This document shows positions 8,291 to 16,672 of a stretch of 64,000 nucleotides of DNA, piece by piece. Source of the stretch: Physcocola sp002396385 (GTDB lineage: Bacteria > Bacteroidota > Bacteroidia > Bacteroidales > Paludibacteraceae). Position 1 is the stretch's first letter; each line of letters starts with the position of its first letter. Position numbers and translations under genes: made by a program. The notes under the pieces were generated by a model that saw nothing but the letters and a program-made list of their open reading frames with translations, searched no databases and was not told where the DNA came from. The stretch is taken from assembly GCA_946535435.1 (NCBI GenBank), contig CAMNDM010000011.1, forward strand, positions 22,797 to 86,796, read 5' to 3'.

Positions 8291-9127
8291 ATGAGTGATA
8301 AGTTTGAACTCCATAGTTTTGGAGATAAGAGAATAGATAGGCCGGCAAATAACGACCGGTTTGTTGCCAACGCTGTAAGCGGGTCGATGGTGTTACGCAC
8401 CGAAGACCTCGTTAAAATCTATGGCGAACGAACTGTTGTGAACCACGTTTCTATTAACGTTAAGCAGGGCGAGATTGTCGGACTTCTGGGCCCTAACGGT
8501 GCCGGTAAGACGACTACTTTCTATATGACTACCGGTCTGATTGTTCCTAATTCTGGACGCATCTTCCTCGACGATCAGGAAATTACCAAACTGCCTGTCT
8601 ATAAAAGGGCTCAGTTGGGTGTCGGCTATCTGGCACAGGAGGCTTCTGTCTTCCGCAAAATGTCGGTTGAGGATAATATCCGCTCCGTGTTGGAGATGAC
8701 GAATTTCCCGAAAGACTACCAAAAGGAAAAACTGGAAAGTCTCATCTCTGAATTCAATTTGAACCATGTCCGTAAGAATTTGGGTGACCGTTTGTCGGGT
8801 GGTGAGCGTCGACGTACCGAAATTGCACGCTGCTTGGCTATTGAACCGAAGTTCATCATGTTGGACGAGCCTTTTGCCGGTGTCGACCCTATTGCCGTGC
8901 AAGATATCCAGGACATCGTCTGGAAATTGAAGGACAAGAATATCGGTATTCTGATTACCGACCACAATGTCGACGAGACCCTTATGATTACCGACCGTGC
9001 CTATCTGTTGTTTAAGGGACAGATCCTCTTCCAGGGCACTCCTAAACAGTTGGCTGAGAACCCAGAGGTTCGCGAAAAGTATCTGGGGCGCGACTTTGAA
9101 CTCAAAGAGCATAAACTGGCCGAATAA
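8291..9127 (+). CDS. lptB: LPS export ABC transporter ATPase LptB
   Basis: LptB powers extraction of lipopolysaccharide from the inner membrane with LptF and LptG. Seen here are Walker A GPNGAGKTT (67-75), Q-loop Gln116, signature LSGGE (168-172), Walker B FIMLDEPFAGVDP with catalytic Glu193, and switch His225. LAQEASVFRKMSVEDNI is highly typical of LptB. The first 32 residues are extra compared with the usual ~240-residue protein; Met33 (MVLRTEDLVK) is an alternative start, but the -7 element position fits the longer form. The partner genes are not next to it. Confidence 0.92.
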   Translation: MSDKFELHSFGDKRIDRPANNDRFVANAVSGSMVLRTEDLVKIYGERTVVNHVSINVKQGEIVGLLGPNGAGKTTTFYMTTGLIVPNSGRIFLDDQEITKLPVYKRAQLGVGYLAQEASVFRKMSVEDNIRSVLEMTNFPKDYQKEKLESLISEFNLNHVRKNLGDRLSGGERRRTEIARCLAIEPKFIMLDEPFAGVDPIAVQDIQDIVWKLKDKNIGILITDHNVDETLMITDRAYLLFKGQILFQGTPKQLAENPEVREKYLGRDFELKEHKLAE

Positions 9128-9162
9128 TTTCTTTTTCCGCTGTTTATACTATAACTTTATAG

Positions 9163-9183
9163 AGGAGGTTTTTGTAACCTCCT
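9163..9183 (+). terminator. Terminator after lptB
   Basis: AGGAGGTT at 9163-9170 pairs perfectly with AACCTCCT at 9176-9183, followed by a T run. Confidence 0.85.
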
Positions 9184-9209
9184 TTTTTATTTAACTTATG
9201 CGTTGTATT

Positions 9210-9914
9210 ATGAAAAAGGCTTTTTTTACTGTGACTCTCTCTCTCGTGGTCGCAACCTCGTTCTCGCAGCAGTTGTCGGTAACGGCCGGGGGTACTTACT
9301 CGAAGTGGCGTGACGATTTTACATCCTACCGTCTGGGATTCGATGTTGGGACCCTCTGCGTGTTTCAGTCCGATTCTGTTCCCTTCTGTTTCAATGCCGC
9401 TCTTATGCTGGTTGACAAAGGTGTCTGTCTCGATGGAAAAAAGTCTATTGAGCGTGGAGGTGAATACCGCTTCCGAACAAGCCTCTATTCCGTTCACGTT
9501 CCAGCTACAGTCGGTTACAAGGTGTCGTGCTGTAAAGGCCGTATGACTGTTATACCCACAGTTGGCATTTATGCCGATTATGGCTTCTTTGGAAAAATAT
9601 CGCAAACTGCCGAAATATCCCACCTAGATTTCGAACATTATGTGGCAAAATTCGATGGGAAGGACCCTTATTCAGAGATTGAGAAATTAGAATACCAGGG
9701 GGTGAAGAACTTTAAGCGGTTCGACTGGGGGCTGCATGCTGGGCTGCAGTTGCATCTGACTAAACAGGTTTACTTGTATGGCGGGTACGATTATGGTATG
9801 AACAAAGTATGGGAAAACATGTATTTTAATCCTTATTTCTCTTCTTTTTACCTGAATCTGGGTTACCTGTTTGTCCCTTCTAAAAAGAAAATGCCTGTGC
9901 TTGAGGAAATCTGA
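9210..9914 (+). CDS. Outer-membrane beta-barrel protein (PorT-like fold)
   Basis: The 234-residue protein starts with a signal peptide (MKKAFFTVTLSLVVATSFS) and then alternating strands such as VPATVGYKVSC, TVIPTVGIYADYGFFG and WGLHAGLQLHL, ending with FYLNLGYLFV. This is the pattern of the Bacteroidota 8- to 10-strand outer-membrane barrel family (PF13568-like). I cannot assign a specific role. The first possible start is 9198; I prefer 9210 because the signal peptide begins there. It ends before a bidirectional terminator shared with the convergent tsf gene. Confidence 0.7.
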   Translation: MKKAFFTVTLSLVVATSFSQQLSVTAGGTYSKWRDDFTSYRLGFDVGTLCVFQSDSVPFCFNAALMLVDKGVCLDGKKSIERGGEYRFRTSLYSVHVPATVGYKVSCCKGRMTVIPTVGIYADYGFFGKISQTAEISHLDFEHYVAKFDGKDPYSEIEKLEYQGVKNFKRFDWGLHAGLQLHLTKQVYLYGGYDYGMNKVWENMYFNPYFSSFYLNLGYLFVPSKKKMPVLEEI

Positions 9915-9945
9915 TTTCCTACAGCCTCTAACCGTATATAAACGG

Positions 9946-9977
9946 AAACGGCGTGTTGGTTTGCCAACACGCCGTTT
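9946..9977. terminator. Bidirectional terminator between barrel gene and tsf
   Basis: A perfect 14-bp stem (9946-9959 with 9964-9977) has a 4-nt loop, with T runs on either strand. It serves both convergent genes. Confidence 0.9.
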
Positions 9978-10002
9978 TATTTGTTGGGTAGGTATTTACC
10001 GA

Positions 10003-10995
10003 TTACTCAGCGTTCAAAGTGAAACGTTTGAAAGCGGTAACGGTCAAACCCTTGCTCTGGCTGTCCATGTACTGGGTCATGTTCAACTTAGGGTCGCGGT
10101 TGTATTCCTGGTTCAACAGGCAGTTTTCCTTGAAGAACTTGTTAACCATACCGGCAGCAATGTTCTGGATCATCTGTTCAGGAAGGTTTGCAGCCTTTTC
10201 AGCGGCAACGGTCTTCTTGATTTCGCGAGCCTTAGCACCGTCTTCTGCTGTAATCCAACCCTTACCGATGTTAGATTCGATGTGCTCTTCGCTGTCAACG
10301 TGTGCAGGGTTGATGCCGGCCTTCTTCAAAGCCTGCTCAACTGCCTTGTCGATCTGGTTCTGCTTTGCCTTCTCAACAGCGTTTCTCTTTTCTGCCTCAA
10401 CAACATCGGCAGGAAGAGAAGCCTCGTCAAGAGAAAGTGGGTTCATAGCAGCAACCTGCATTGCAACTTCCTTCTTAACGTCGTTGGCAACGTTAGCCTG
10501 GTTGAAGGCAACGATGGTAGCCAACTTGTTTCCTGGGTGGATGTAGGCAACTACGTCTGAACCTTCAACGAAAGTGAAGAAGTCCAATTCGAGCTTTTCA
10601 CCGGTAACACCACTTCTTTCAGTAACCTTGGCGCTGATTTCCTCGCCGTCGAGCTTCATTGCCTTCAAAGCGTCGAGGTCTGCTGGCTTGTTCTGGAGGG
10701 CAACGTTCAAGATGTCTTGTGTCAGCTTGATGTGGCCTTCGTTCTTAGCAACGAAGTCGGTCTCGCACTTCAAAGCAACGATAGCCGCATAGTTGCCGTT
10801 AACGCCGGCAAGAACACAACCTTCAGCTGCAGTTCTTTCACTTCTTTTTGCTGCAATAGCCTTACCTCTTTCGCGGATAAGCTCCATTGCTCTGGTTTCG
10901 TCACCATTTGCCTCTTCAAGGGCTTTCTTTACGTCAGACAAGCCTGCACCGCTCTTTGCGCGCAATGCCTTGATCTGTTCTATTGTAATTGCCAT
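10003..10995 (-). CDS. tsf: Elongation factor Ts
   Basis: EF-Ts is the cytosolic nucleotide-exchange factor that recycles EF-Tu. The N-terminal UBA-like part (ITIEQIKALRAKSGAGLSDV then KKALEEANGDETRAMELIRE) and the core signature CETDFVAKN are clear. At 330 residues it is longer than the E. coli protein (~283) but normal for Bacteroidota. It is the last gene of the rplM-rpsI-rpsB-tsf group. A 14-bp hairpin separates it from rpsB. Confidence 0.95.
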   Translation of the reverse strand: MAITIEQIKALRAKSGAGLSDVKKALEEANGDETRAMELIRERGKAIAAKRSERTAAEGCVLAGVNGNYAAIVALKCETDFVAKNEGHIKLTQDILNVALQNKPADLDALKAMKLDGEEISAKVTERSGVTGEKLELDFFTFVEGSDVVAYIHPGNKLATIVAFNQANVANDVKKEVAMQVAAMNPLSLDEASLPADVVEAEKRNAVEKAKQNQIDKAVEQALKKAGINPAHVDSEEHIESNIGKGWITAEDGAKAREIKKTVAAEKAANLPEQMIQNIAAGMVNKFFKENCLLNQEYNRDPKLNMTQYMDSQSKGLTVTAFKRFTLNAE

Positions 10996-11024
10996 TTTAA
11001 TGCTTGTTTATTTTAGATTTTAAT

Positions 11025-11060
11025 TAAATAAAGTCTCCTCATCGGGGGAGACTTTATTTA
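11025..11060 (-). terminator. Hairpin between rpsB and tsf
   Basis: A perfect 14-bp stem (11025-11038 with 11047-11060) has an 8-nt loop and A/T-rich ends. It could be a partial terminator that sets the rpsB:tsf ratio, or a processing site. Confidence 0.65.
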
Positions 11061-11086
11061 TATTTATGTAGAAGCGGTTAAGCTAA

Positions 11087-11884
11087 TTACTCAGCTTTAG
11101 TCTCTTCGTTAGCCTTTCTAGCTGCCTTAGCGCCGCGACGTGGCTTTGCTTCGCCTTCTTCGTTGCTCTTGTCAGCCTCTTCAGCCTGCTTTTCAGCCTT
11201 ACGCTCGTCCAAACCTTCCTGAATTGCGCTGTCGAGAGCAGTCAAGATAACGTCGATACTCTTGGTTGCATCGTCGTTAGCTGGAATAACGTAGTCGATG
11301 TTGGCAGGGTTTGAGTTAGTATCTACAAGACCGAATACAGGGATGCCAAGGCGGTTAGCCTCCTTAACAGCGATGTGTTCCTTCATTACGTCTACTACGA
11401 GAAGGGCTGAAGGAAGACGGGTCAAGTCTGCGATGCTGCCCAAGTTCTTCTGCAACTTGTCCTTCTGACGTGAAATCTGGAGTTTCTCACGCTTTGAAAG
11501 GTTGGCGAAAGTACCATCGTTGGTCATCTTGTCGATGTTGGTCATCTTCTTAACTGCCTTACGGATGGTAGGGAAGTTAGTCAAAGTACCACCTGCCCAA
11601 CGCTCGGTAACGTATGGCATCTGAACGGCTTCTGCCTTTTCAGCAACGATTGACTTTGCCTGTTTCTTTGTAGCTACAAAAAGGATTTTTTTGCCCGATT
11701 TCGCAATTTGCTTCAATGCGGCTGCTGCCTCATCTACTTTAACTACGGTTTTGTGAAGATCAATAATATGGATACCGTTACGTTCCATGAAGATATATGG
11801 AGCCATTGCTGGATTCCATTTGCGTTTCAGGTGACCAAAGTGGCAACCTGCTTCTAACAACTCATCAAAATTAGTTCTTGACAT
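11087..11884 (-). CDS. rpsB: 30S ribosomal protein S2
   Basis: S2 binds the back of the small ribosomal subunit. Typical blocks are LLEAGCHFGHLKRKWNPAMA, IFMERNGIHIIDL, KKILFVATKKQAKSIV, RWAGGTLTNFPTI and GIPVFGLVDTNSNP. The C-terminal ~30 residues are a Lys/Arg/Glu tail seen in related genomes. A 152-base leader separates it from rpsI upstream and contains a small hairpin. S2 is often autoregulated through its leader in other bacteria. Confidence 0.96.
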   Translation of the reverse strand: MSRTNFDELLEAGCHFGHLKRKWNPAMAPYIFMERNGIHIIDLHKTVVKVDEAAAALKQIAKSGKKILFVATKKQAKSIVAEKAEAVQMPYVTERWAGGTLTNFPTIRKAVKKMTNIDKMTNDGTFANLSKREKLQISRQKDKLQKNLGSIADLTRLPSALLVVDVMKEHIAVKEANRLGIPVFGLVDTNSNPANIDYVIPANDDATKSIDVILTALDSAIQEGLDERKAEKQAEEADKSNEEGEAKPRRGAKAARKANEETKAE

Positions 11885-11963
11885 TGTTTTTTCTTTTTTA
11901 ATCGTTTACTTTCTTTTTCTTTTACAAACGGTGGGGTAGTTGCGTTAGTTCGCAAGTCCTCAT

Positions 11964-11980
11964 CGTTTAGATACTAAACG
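11964..11980 (-). promoter_or_regulatory. Small hairpin in the rpsB leader
   Basis: CGTTTAG and CTAAACG pair around a 3-nt loop in the 11885-12036 leader of rpsB. It may belong to an S2 autoregulatory leader, but I recognise no named motif. Confidence 0.3.
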
Positions 11981-12036
11981 TTGCTCTTTTCAGTGTTGCT
12001 TCATTCAATGGCATGAATAGCAACATCCACCAAGAA

Positions 12037-12423
12037 TTAACGTTTGCTGAACTGGAATTTCTTTCTTGCTTTTGGACGTCCTGGCTTCTTACGTTCAACC
12101 TCACGTGCGTCGCGGGTCAAGAATCCTTCTGACTTCAAAGCTGGCTTGTTCTCTGCGTTAATCTTTACCAATGCGCGGGCAATGGCAAGACGAAGTGCTT
12201 GAGCCTGGCCTGTGATACCTCCACCGTCAAGGTTTACCTTGATGTCGTACTGCTCGGCTACGTTCAGCTTGTTCAATGGCTGCTTTACAACGTACTGGAG
12301 CAGGCTTGATGGGAAATAGGTTTCAAGCTCTTTCTTGTTGATAGTAATCGCACCTTTACCTTCGCTTACATAAACACGGGCTACGGCCGATTTTCTTCTT
12401 CCAATGGCGTTTATTACTTCCAT
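12037..12423 (-). CDS. rpsI: 30S ribosomal protein S9
   Basis: S9 contacts P-site tRNA with its basic C-terminal tail, here KPGRPKARKKFQFSKR. Other blocks are GRRKSAVARVYV, YFPSSLLQYVVKQPL and GGGITGQAQALRLAIARAL. The length of 128 residues is normal. It lies 5 bases after the rplM stop, the conserved L13-S9 pairing. Confidence 0.97.
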   Translation of the reverse strand: MEVINAIGRRKSAVARVYVSEGKGAITINKKELETYFPSSLLQYVVKQPLNKLNVAEQYDIKVNLDGGGITGQAQALRLAIARALVKINAENKPALKSEGFLTRDAREVERKKPGRPKARKKFQFSKR

Positions 12424-12428
12424 ATTTA

Positions 12429-12890
12429 TTAATTAATTGCGTTTAAATCGATTACTTTTGGCTGCTGTGCTTCTTGCTTGTGCTCGTTGCCAGCATATAC
12501 ATACAGATTGTTGATCAATTGGTCTGCAAGCTTGTTCTTAGGGAGCATTCCCTTTACAACCTTACGGATCAACTTTGCAGGATTGTCGTTCAATACCTTG
12601 CCTTGAGCAACTCCTTTCTGTCCGCCTGGGTAACCAGACCATGATAAATAAATACGGTCAGTAAGTTTGTTACCGGTGATTTTTACTTTTGCTGCGTTGA
12701 TGATTACTACGTTGTCACCGCAGTCCTGATTTGGAGTGAAACATGGCTTGTACTTGCCTCTAAGGAGCTTAGCTACCTTTGAGCACATTCTACCAAGTAC
12801 AAGGTCGGTGGCGTCGATCAACACCCACTCCTTTTTCTTCTGAGCTTCTTCTTTGCTTACAGAGATGGTTTTGTAACTTAAAGTATCCAC
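12429..12890 (-). CDS. rplM: 50S ribosomal protein L13 (GTG start)
   Basis: L13 is an early assembly protein of the large subunit. Seen blocks are WVLIDATDLVLGRMCSKVA, KPCFTPNQDCGDNVVIINA, WSGYPGGQKG and GMLPKNKLADQLINNLYVY. The start codon is GTG at 12890. It is the first gene of the ribosomal group; a TACCTTTG -7 element lies about 100 bases upstream. Confidence 0.96.
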   Translation of the reverse strand: MDTLSYKTISVSKEEAQKKKEWVLIDATDLVLGRMCSKVAKLLRGKYKPCFTPNQDCGDNVVIINAAKVKITGNKLTDRIYLSWSGYPGGQKGVAQGKVLNDNPAKLIRKVVKGMLPKNKLADQLINNLYVYAGNEHKQEAQQPKVIDLNAIN

Positions 12891-12986
12891 TGCTTTAAAT
12901 TTTTATTAATTAATTAATCTGTTCACACCTAACCCCATCGGGCAAATAGGGTATAGGATTTTAATTTGGATAATAATTTCGGATTG

Positions 12987-12994
12987 CAAAGGTA
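12987..12994 (-). promoter_or_regulatory. Probable promoter of rplM-rpsI-rpsB-tsf
   Basis: On the minus strand TACCTTTG fits the TAnnTTTG -7 element, with a T-rich -33 region around 13014-13020. It leaves a leader of about 90 bases before rplM. Confidence 0.5.
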
Positions 12995-13046
12995 AGATTT
13001 TTTGACGACTAAAAAAAACAATTTTACTTTTTTTGCTTGACTCTTA

Positions 13047-13088
13047 ATAAAAAAGAGGGGCAAACCTTCCGGCTTGCCCCTCTTTTTT
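13047..13088 (-). terminator. Terminator of the exbB-exbD operon
   Basis: A GC-rich stem (AGAGGGGCAA with TTGCCCCTCT) flanked by A and T runs lies just past the last ExbD gene. It is symmetric enough to act in both directions. Confidence 0.85.
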
Positions 13089-13101
13089 GACTCTGCGATG
13101 A

Positions 13102-13569
13102 TTAATTGATTTTCTTCTTCGCTGTATAGTTGATCTTAAGTGCGTTCGCTTTACGCAACGCCTGCTTAACATCGCTCACAATTCCCATCTTGGTGTGCTC
13201 GTCTGCTTTTAGCGATACAATCATCAAACCTCTTTCCTCTTCTTTCATTGAGGCGTTCTGGCTTGCTATGTATGACGATACCTTTTCTGGGTCGCTAACA
13301 ATATCGTCGTCCAATTGGATGCGTGAGTCGGTTCCATACATCCTGTTTTGGGCGTTTGGCTCACCTATATATATATAGCGTACCAAACTTTTCTTCTCCA
13401 ACTTGGTCAACTCAGTCGCCTGTGGTAAACCTATTGTCACCTTGTAGGTGTTTTCCTTCATGTGTGTCGTACTCATAAAGAAGAACAACAACATGAACAC
13501 AATGTCAGGAAGAGATGCTGTACTGATGGCCTTAAGTTTGCGGCCGCCTTTTTTTCTAAATGTTGCCAT
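13102..13569 (-). CDS. ExbD/TolR-type proton-channel protein (second copy)
   Basis: ExbD is the inner-membrane partner of ExbB that couples proton flow to TonB. The 155-residue protein has a short cytoplasmic start, then one membrane helix (SLPDIVFMLLFFFMSTTHM) containing the proton-relay Asp, and a periplasmic domain. The family usually has about 140 residues. Its start overlaps the stop of the upstream ExbD by one base (position 13569), so the two are translationally linked. The paralogues differ clearly in the periplasmic part, so they may form a hetero-oligomer. Confidence 0.88.
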   Translation of the reverse strand: MATFRKKGGRKLKAISTASLPDIVFMLLFFFMSTTHMKENTYKVTIGLPQATELTKLEKKSLVRYIYIGEPNAQNRMYGTDSRIQLDDDIVSDPEKVSSYIASQNASMKEEERGLMIVSLKADEHTKMGIVSDVKQALRKANALKINYTAKKKIN

Positions 13570-14156
13570 TATTTACCTCCTCCGTATGTTTTAGGTTCTG
13601 CTTCTGATATTGCCTGTGGATAAGCTTTTCGTATTGCTGCTTGTTGGTCGGCATCCAATTCGCTGTACGGCTTCTTGAAGGCGCTCATCGATTTTGCGTT
13701 ACGCAATTCGTTGTAAGCGGCTACAAGCTCGTTCTGAACTTCAATGTAGCGTCCGTAGTCGGTGCCACGGTCGTTCTGCAATGAAATGACGTGTCCGGTC
13801 GCTACCATCATTGTTCCAAGGTATGGAATGTTGACTGGTTCTGCTTCTGGAAGTTTTTCGTTTGAGCCGTCAGAAGAAATGAATGCTTTTGCCTCCTCTT
13901 TCAACTGGTTGACATTCATGACCTCGCCATTCACCATCAGGTCGTTATTGCTGTTCACAAGAATTTCCATGATGTTTCTTGGCTTGATATCGATTTCTTT
14001 GTCTGGCGTATTCGGATCCTTCATTGGAGGAAGCTGACGCGACAGACCCTCATCGGTTGCCATTGTAGTCGTAACAAGGAAGAAAACGAGCAACAAGAAG
14101 GAGATGTCGGCCATTGAACTTGCGTTAATCTCTTGTACTTCTCTTTCTTTTTTCAT
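13569..14156 (-). CDS. ExbD/TolR-type proton-channel protein (first copy)
   Basis: The 195-residue protein has one membrane helix (SSMADISFLLLVFFLVTTTM) with the conserved Asp. Its periplasmic domain is longer than usual and ends in a helical SEAEPKTYGGGK tail. It belongs to the ExbB-membrane protein-ExbD-ExbD operon and overlaps the following exbD by one base. It works in the inner membrane to energise TonB-dependent outer-membrane uptake. Confidence 0.88.
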   Translation of the reverse strand: MKKEREVQEINASSMADISFLLLVFFLVTTTMATDEGLSRQLPPMKDPNTPDKEIDIKPRNIMEILVNSNNDLMVNGEVMNVNQLKEEAKAFISSDGSNEKLPEAEPVNIPYLGTMMVATGHVISLQNDRGTDYGRYIEVQNELVAAYNELRNAKSMSAFKKPYSELDADQQAAIRKAYPQAISEAEPKTYGGGK

Positions 14157-14169
14157 TTCTTTCCCTTTC

Positions 14170-14649
14170 TTACTTTAATTTCTTGAAAAATGGGCTTACT
14201 ATAATTGATATTACAGCAATACCGATCAAGATATACGCTGTACGCAGTAACATATCGCTAATCTTTAACCAGCCTGAGGTGTTCTCGTCACCTTCGTAAC
14301 CGATGATGTGCATTGGGGTGCCGTCGCCAGTTAGGTAGGTGATAAGCATGATAACAAGCAGTACACCGAAACCACCCAACATAATGAGGGTCTTGCCACG
14401 CGCGTCGCTGCCAAGTTTAACGATGAAGTTGCTGATGGCAGCAAAAATTGTTACTGTGATGGTTAGTCCTAATAATAGGTATATGTAGGCCAAGAAGGTG
14501 CCCGTGTTAGGGTCGTTTGGCTCTGTTGGTTCTTGCAAGTCACTCAGAACTAGAGATTCTGGCGCCATTGCATAGCATGAACCGATGACAATGACTGCAA
14601 GAACAATCAGTGCGATCAGCACCAAACTTGTCAATTTTTCGAGTTTCAT
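14170..14649 (-). CDS. Small four-helix membrane protein in the exb operon
   Basis: The 159-residue protein has four probable membrane segments: LVLIALIVLAVIVIGSCYA, FLAYIYLLLGLTITVTIFA, TLIMLGGFGVLLVIMLITYL and AYILIGIAVISIIV. It has no known catalytic motif. Proteins like this sit between exbB and exbD in many Bacteroidales, so a structural or regulatory role in the proton-channel complex is likely, but that is inference from position. It lies 20 bases after exbB and 13 before exbD. Confidence 0.7.
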   Translation of the reverse strand: MKLEKLTSLVLIALIVLAVIVIGSCYAMAPESLVLSDLQEPTEPNDPNTGTFLAYIYLLLGLTITVTIFAAISNFIVKLGSDARGKTLIMLGGFGVLLVIMLITYLTGDGTPMHIIGYEGDENTSGWLKISDMLLRTAYILIGIAVISIIVSPFFKKLK

Positions 14650-14669
14650 GTTTTTATTTTTGTTTTAGA

Positions 14670-15533
14670 TTATTCTGCAACTACTGGTGCAGTCTCAACG
14701 GTTTGCTTTGCTGCTATTTTTGCTTCTTCTTCGTGCTTTACGATGATGTCGAGCAAGCTGATTGAGGCATCTTCCATTTCGGTGGTCATACCTTCAATCT
14801 TAACGAGGATGAAGTTCAAGAACAACTGGAGAATCATCGCTACGATCAAACCGCCTACGGTAGTCAACAATGCCACCTTGATACCACCTGCTACGACTGT
14901 TGCAGAAATATCACCTACCTGCTGGATTTTATCGAACGCCTGAATCATACCGATAACGGTTCCCATGAATCCCAACATTGGAGCAAGTGCGATACACAAT
15001 GAAATCCAAGTTACGTTCTTGTCTAACTGACCCATCTGTACGCTACCGTATGAAGTAACGGTCTTTTCAACCATTTCTACACCGTCGTCTACACGCATAA
15101 GACCCTGGTAGAAGATTGATGCGATTGGGCCGCGGGTGTTACGGCATTTGTCTTTTGCTTTTTCTACGTCGTTCTCTTCAAGAGCTTCTTCAATATCCTT
15201 CAAAAGTTTCTTTGTGTTTACTGAAGAAAGGCTCAAGTAAAGGATTCTTTCGATTGAGAGGGCAAGGCCAAGAATCAAGCAGATGAATACGGCACCCATG
15301 TATGGTACACCACCTTCAATGAACTTCTGCTTCAACACGTGGTGGAGGCTCTGGTCCTCTTGTGGAGCTGCGCTTTCTTTCTTAGCCTCATCTGCTGCTG
15401 GAGCTGCTGCTTCTGTCTGTTCTGCAACCTGCTCGGTCTGCTGTGCTTCTGCATTTTCGTCAGCTTCTTGTGCTGCAACGTTTGAAGTCAACATGGCTCC
15501 AACTATTGCAAATACTGCAAATACTTTTTTCAT
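14670..15533 (-). CDS. exbB: ExbB/TolQ/MotA-family proton channel protein
   Basis: The 287-residue protein has an N-terminal hydrophobic segment (MKKVFAVFAIVGAMLTSNVA) that may be a cleaved signal, then a long Glu/Gln/Ala linker (residues ~22-60). The typical three-helix core follows: GAVFICLILGLALSIERIL, then WISLCIALAPMLGFMGTVIG and VALLTTVGGLIVAMILQLF. The Thr in LLTTVGG and the GTVIGMI motif belong to the proton path. It heads an operon with a small membrane protein and two ExbD. Its partner TonB proteins are probably those at 37676-39293. Confidence 0.92.
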   Translation of the reverse strand: MKKVFAVFAIVGAMLTSNVAAQEADENAEAQQTEQVAEQTEAAAPAADEAKKESAAPQEDQSLHHVLKQKFIEGGVPYMGAVFICLILGLALSIERILYLSLSSVNTKKLLKDIEEALEENDVEKAKDKCRNTRGPIASIFYQGLMRVDDGVEMVEKTVTSYGSVQMGQLDKNVTWISLCIALAPMLGFMGTVIGMIQAFDKIQQVGDISATVVAGGIKVALLTTVGGLIVAMILQLFLNFILVKIEGMTTEMEDASISLLDIIVKHEEEAKIAAKQTVETAPVVAE

Positions 15534-15588
15534 TTTTTTGTTTCGATTTTTTAATTATTAATTGTTTTATGTTTTTTTCTGTTTAAAG

Positions 15589-15676
15589 CGGAGAAAGCGG
15601 GATTCGAACCCGCGAAACACTTTTGATGTTTACACGCTTTCCAGGCGTGCCTCTTCAGCCACTCGAGCATCTCTCC
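15589..15676 (-). tRNA. tRNA-Ser (GGA)
   Basis: On the minus strand a GGAGAGA/TTTCTCC acceptor stem, D-arm, anticodon loop CTGGAAA (anticodon GGA), long variable arm and GGTTCGAATCC T-arm fold as a class II tRNA of 88 nt. The discriminator is G. CCA is not encoded. Confidence 0.95.
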
Positions 15677-15821
15677 TGTTTAATCTGTGCTTTTGGTTGA
15701 ATTTTAGCATCTTGTGCCTCTTAATGCCTTCGGAAATGCCTTTTTTCGCACCTTTTGCACGATTGTTATCAGCAAATTTATAAAAAAATAGTCTTCTTAA
15801 ATTGTTTTCTCCTCTTTTTTT

Positions 15822-16598
15822 TCAAATACCGAACATTTCTTTTGCATTGTGGCTCGTCTCTTCTGCTACCTCTTCCACCTGGCTCCCTTTTATTTCCGCT
15901 ATCTTTTCTGCCACATATCTTATATAGGCGGTCTCGTTCCGCTTGCCCCTGAATGGTACGGGGGTCAGGTAGGGGGAGTCTGTTTCCAGCACGAACTCTT
16001 TTATATCTGATTCTTTTATCGTTTCTTGTAGTAATGTACTTTTCTTAAAGGTGACTATCCCGTTTATTCCAAACTTGAAATCGCCATGCTCTTTTATTTT
16101 TTTCATCTCGTCTTTTGTCCCGGTAAAACTGTGGAATATGCCCCTTATCTTTTTTTTGTCGAATTTTTTCAGACAATCCAGCGTTTCGTCCAAGCCGTTT
16201 CTGCAATGGATTATAATAGGTAGACCTTTTTCTACCGATAGGGCTGTTTGCTCGGTAAAGACTTCCTTTTGTTCTGCTTTGAATTTGTCGTCCCAATATA
16301 GGTCAATTCCTACTTCTCCTACTCCATAAAATTGATGCTTGTCGAATTCCGATAGTACTACCGATAGGTTCTCTTTCCAATTCTCGTCTACATTTTCGGG
16401 GTGAAGGCCCATCAGTGGGTGGAAGCGGGTAGGGTCGTATGCTTCAAATGCAAGCACTTCTGCTATGCTGGTGGTGTCGGTGTTCGGAAGTATTGCGTGC
16501 GTTACTCCGGCCGCTGTAAGCCGATCTATTATGTTTTGCTCGTCTCCTCCAAAACTCTCTTTTTCGTAAATGTGTGTATGGGTGTCTATTAGTTCCAT
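15822..16598 (-). CDS. TatD family metal-dependent DNase
   Basis: TatD enzymes are cytosolic metal-dependent nucleases of the amidohydrolase fold. Metal ligands are visible in IDTHTHIYE (residues 4-12), GEVGIDLYW (Glu and Asp), IIHCRNG, IFHSFTG and the final LETDSPYLTPVPFRGKRN. The length of 258 residues is normal. It is divergent from the HD gene to its right, with the two starts 75 bases apart. Confidence 0.93.
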   Translation of the reverse strand: MELIDTHTHIYEKESFGGDEQNIIDRLTAAGVTHAILPNTDTTSIAEVLAFEAYDPTRFHPLMGLHPENVDENWKENLSVVLSEFDKHQFYGVGEVGIDLYWDDKFKAEQKEVFTEQTALSVEKGLPIIIHCRNGLDETLDCLKKFDKKKIRGIFHSFTGTKDEMKKIKEHGDFKFGINGIVTFKKSTLLQETIKESDIKEFVLETDSPYLTPVPFRGKRNETAYIRYVAEKIAEIKGSQVEEVAEETSHNAKEMFGI

Positions 16599-16604
16599 GT
16601 TTTC

Positions 16605-16635
16605 TTGTTTTTCTGGTTCTGTTGTGTTATATTTG
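16605..16635 (+). promoter_or_regulatory. Promoter of the HD-domain gene
   Basis: A -33 TTGT at 16605-16608 and a -7 TATATTTG at 16628-16635 are separated by 19 bases, a good Bacteroidales promoter, 38 bases before the ATG. Confidence 0.6.
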
Positions 16636-16672
16636 TTGTATTATAGATTGTTTCTCTTAAACCTTTCCGCTT

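Noticed and set aside
8393..9112. 239-codon open frame on the minus strand
   Set aside because: It lies entirely within lptB on the other strand, with no conserved motif and no start signal.
10019..10546. Plus-strand open frame opposite tsf
   Set aside because: Ser/Ala-rich shadow produced by the codon use of EF-Ts.
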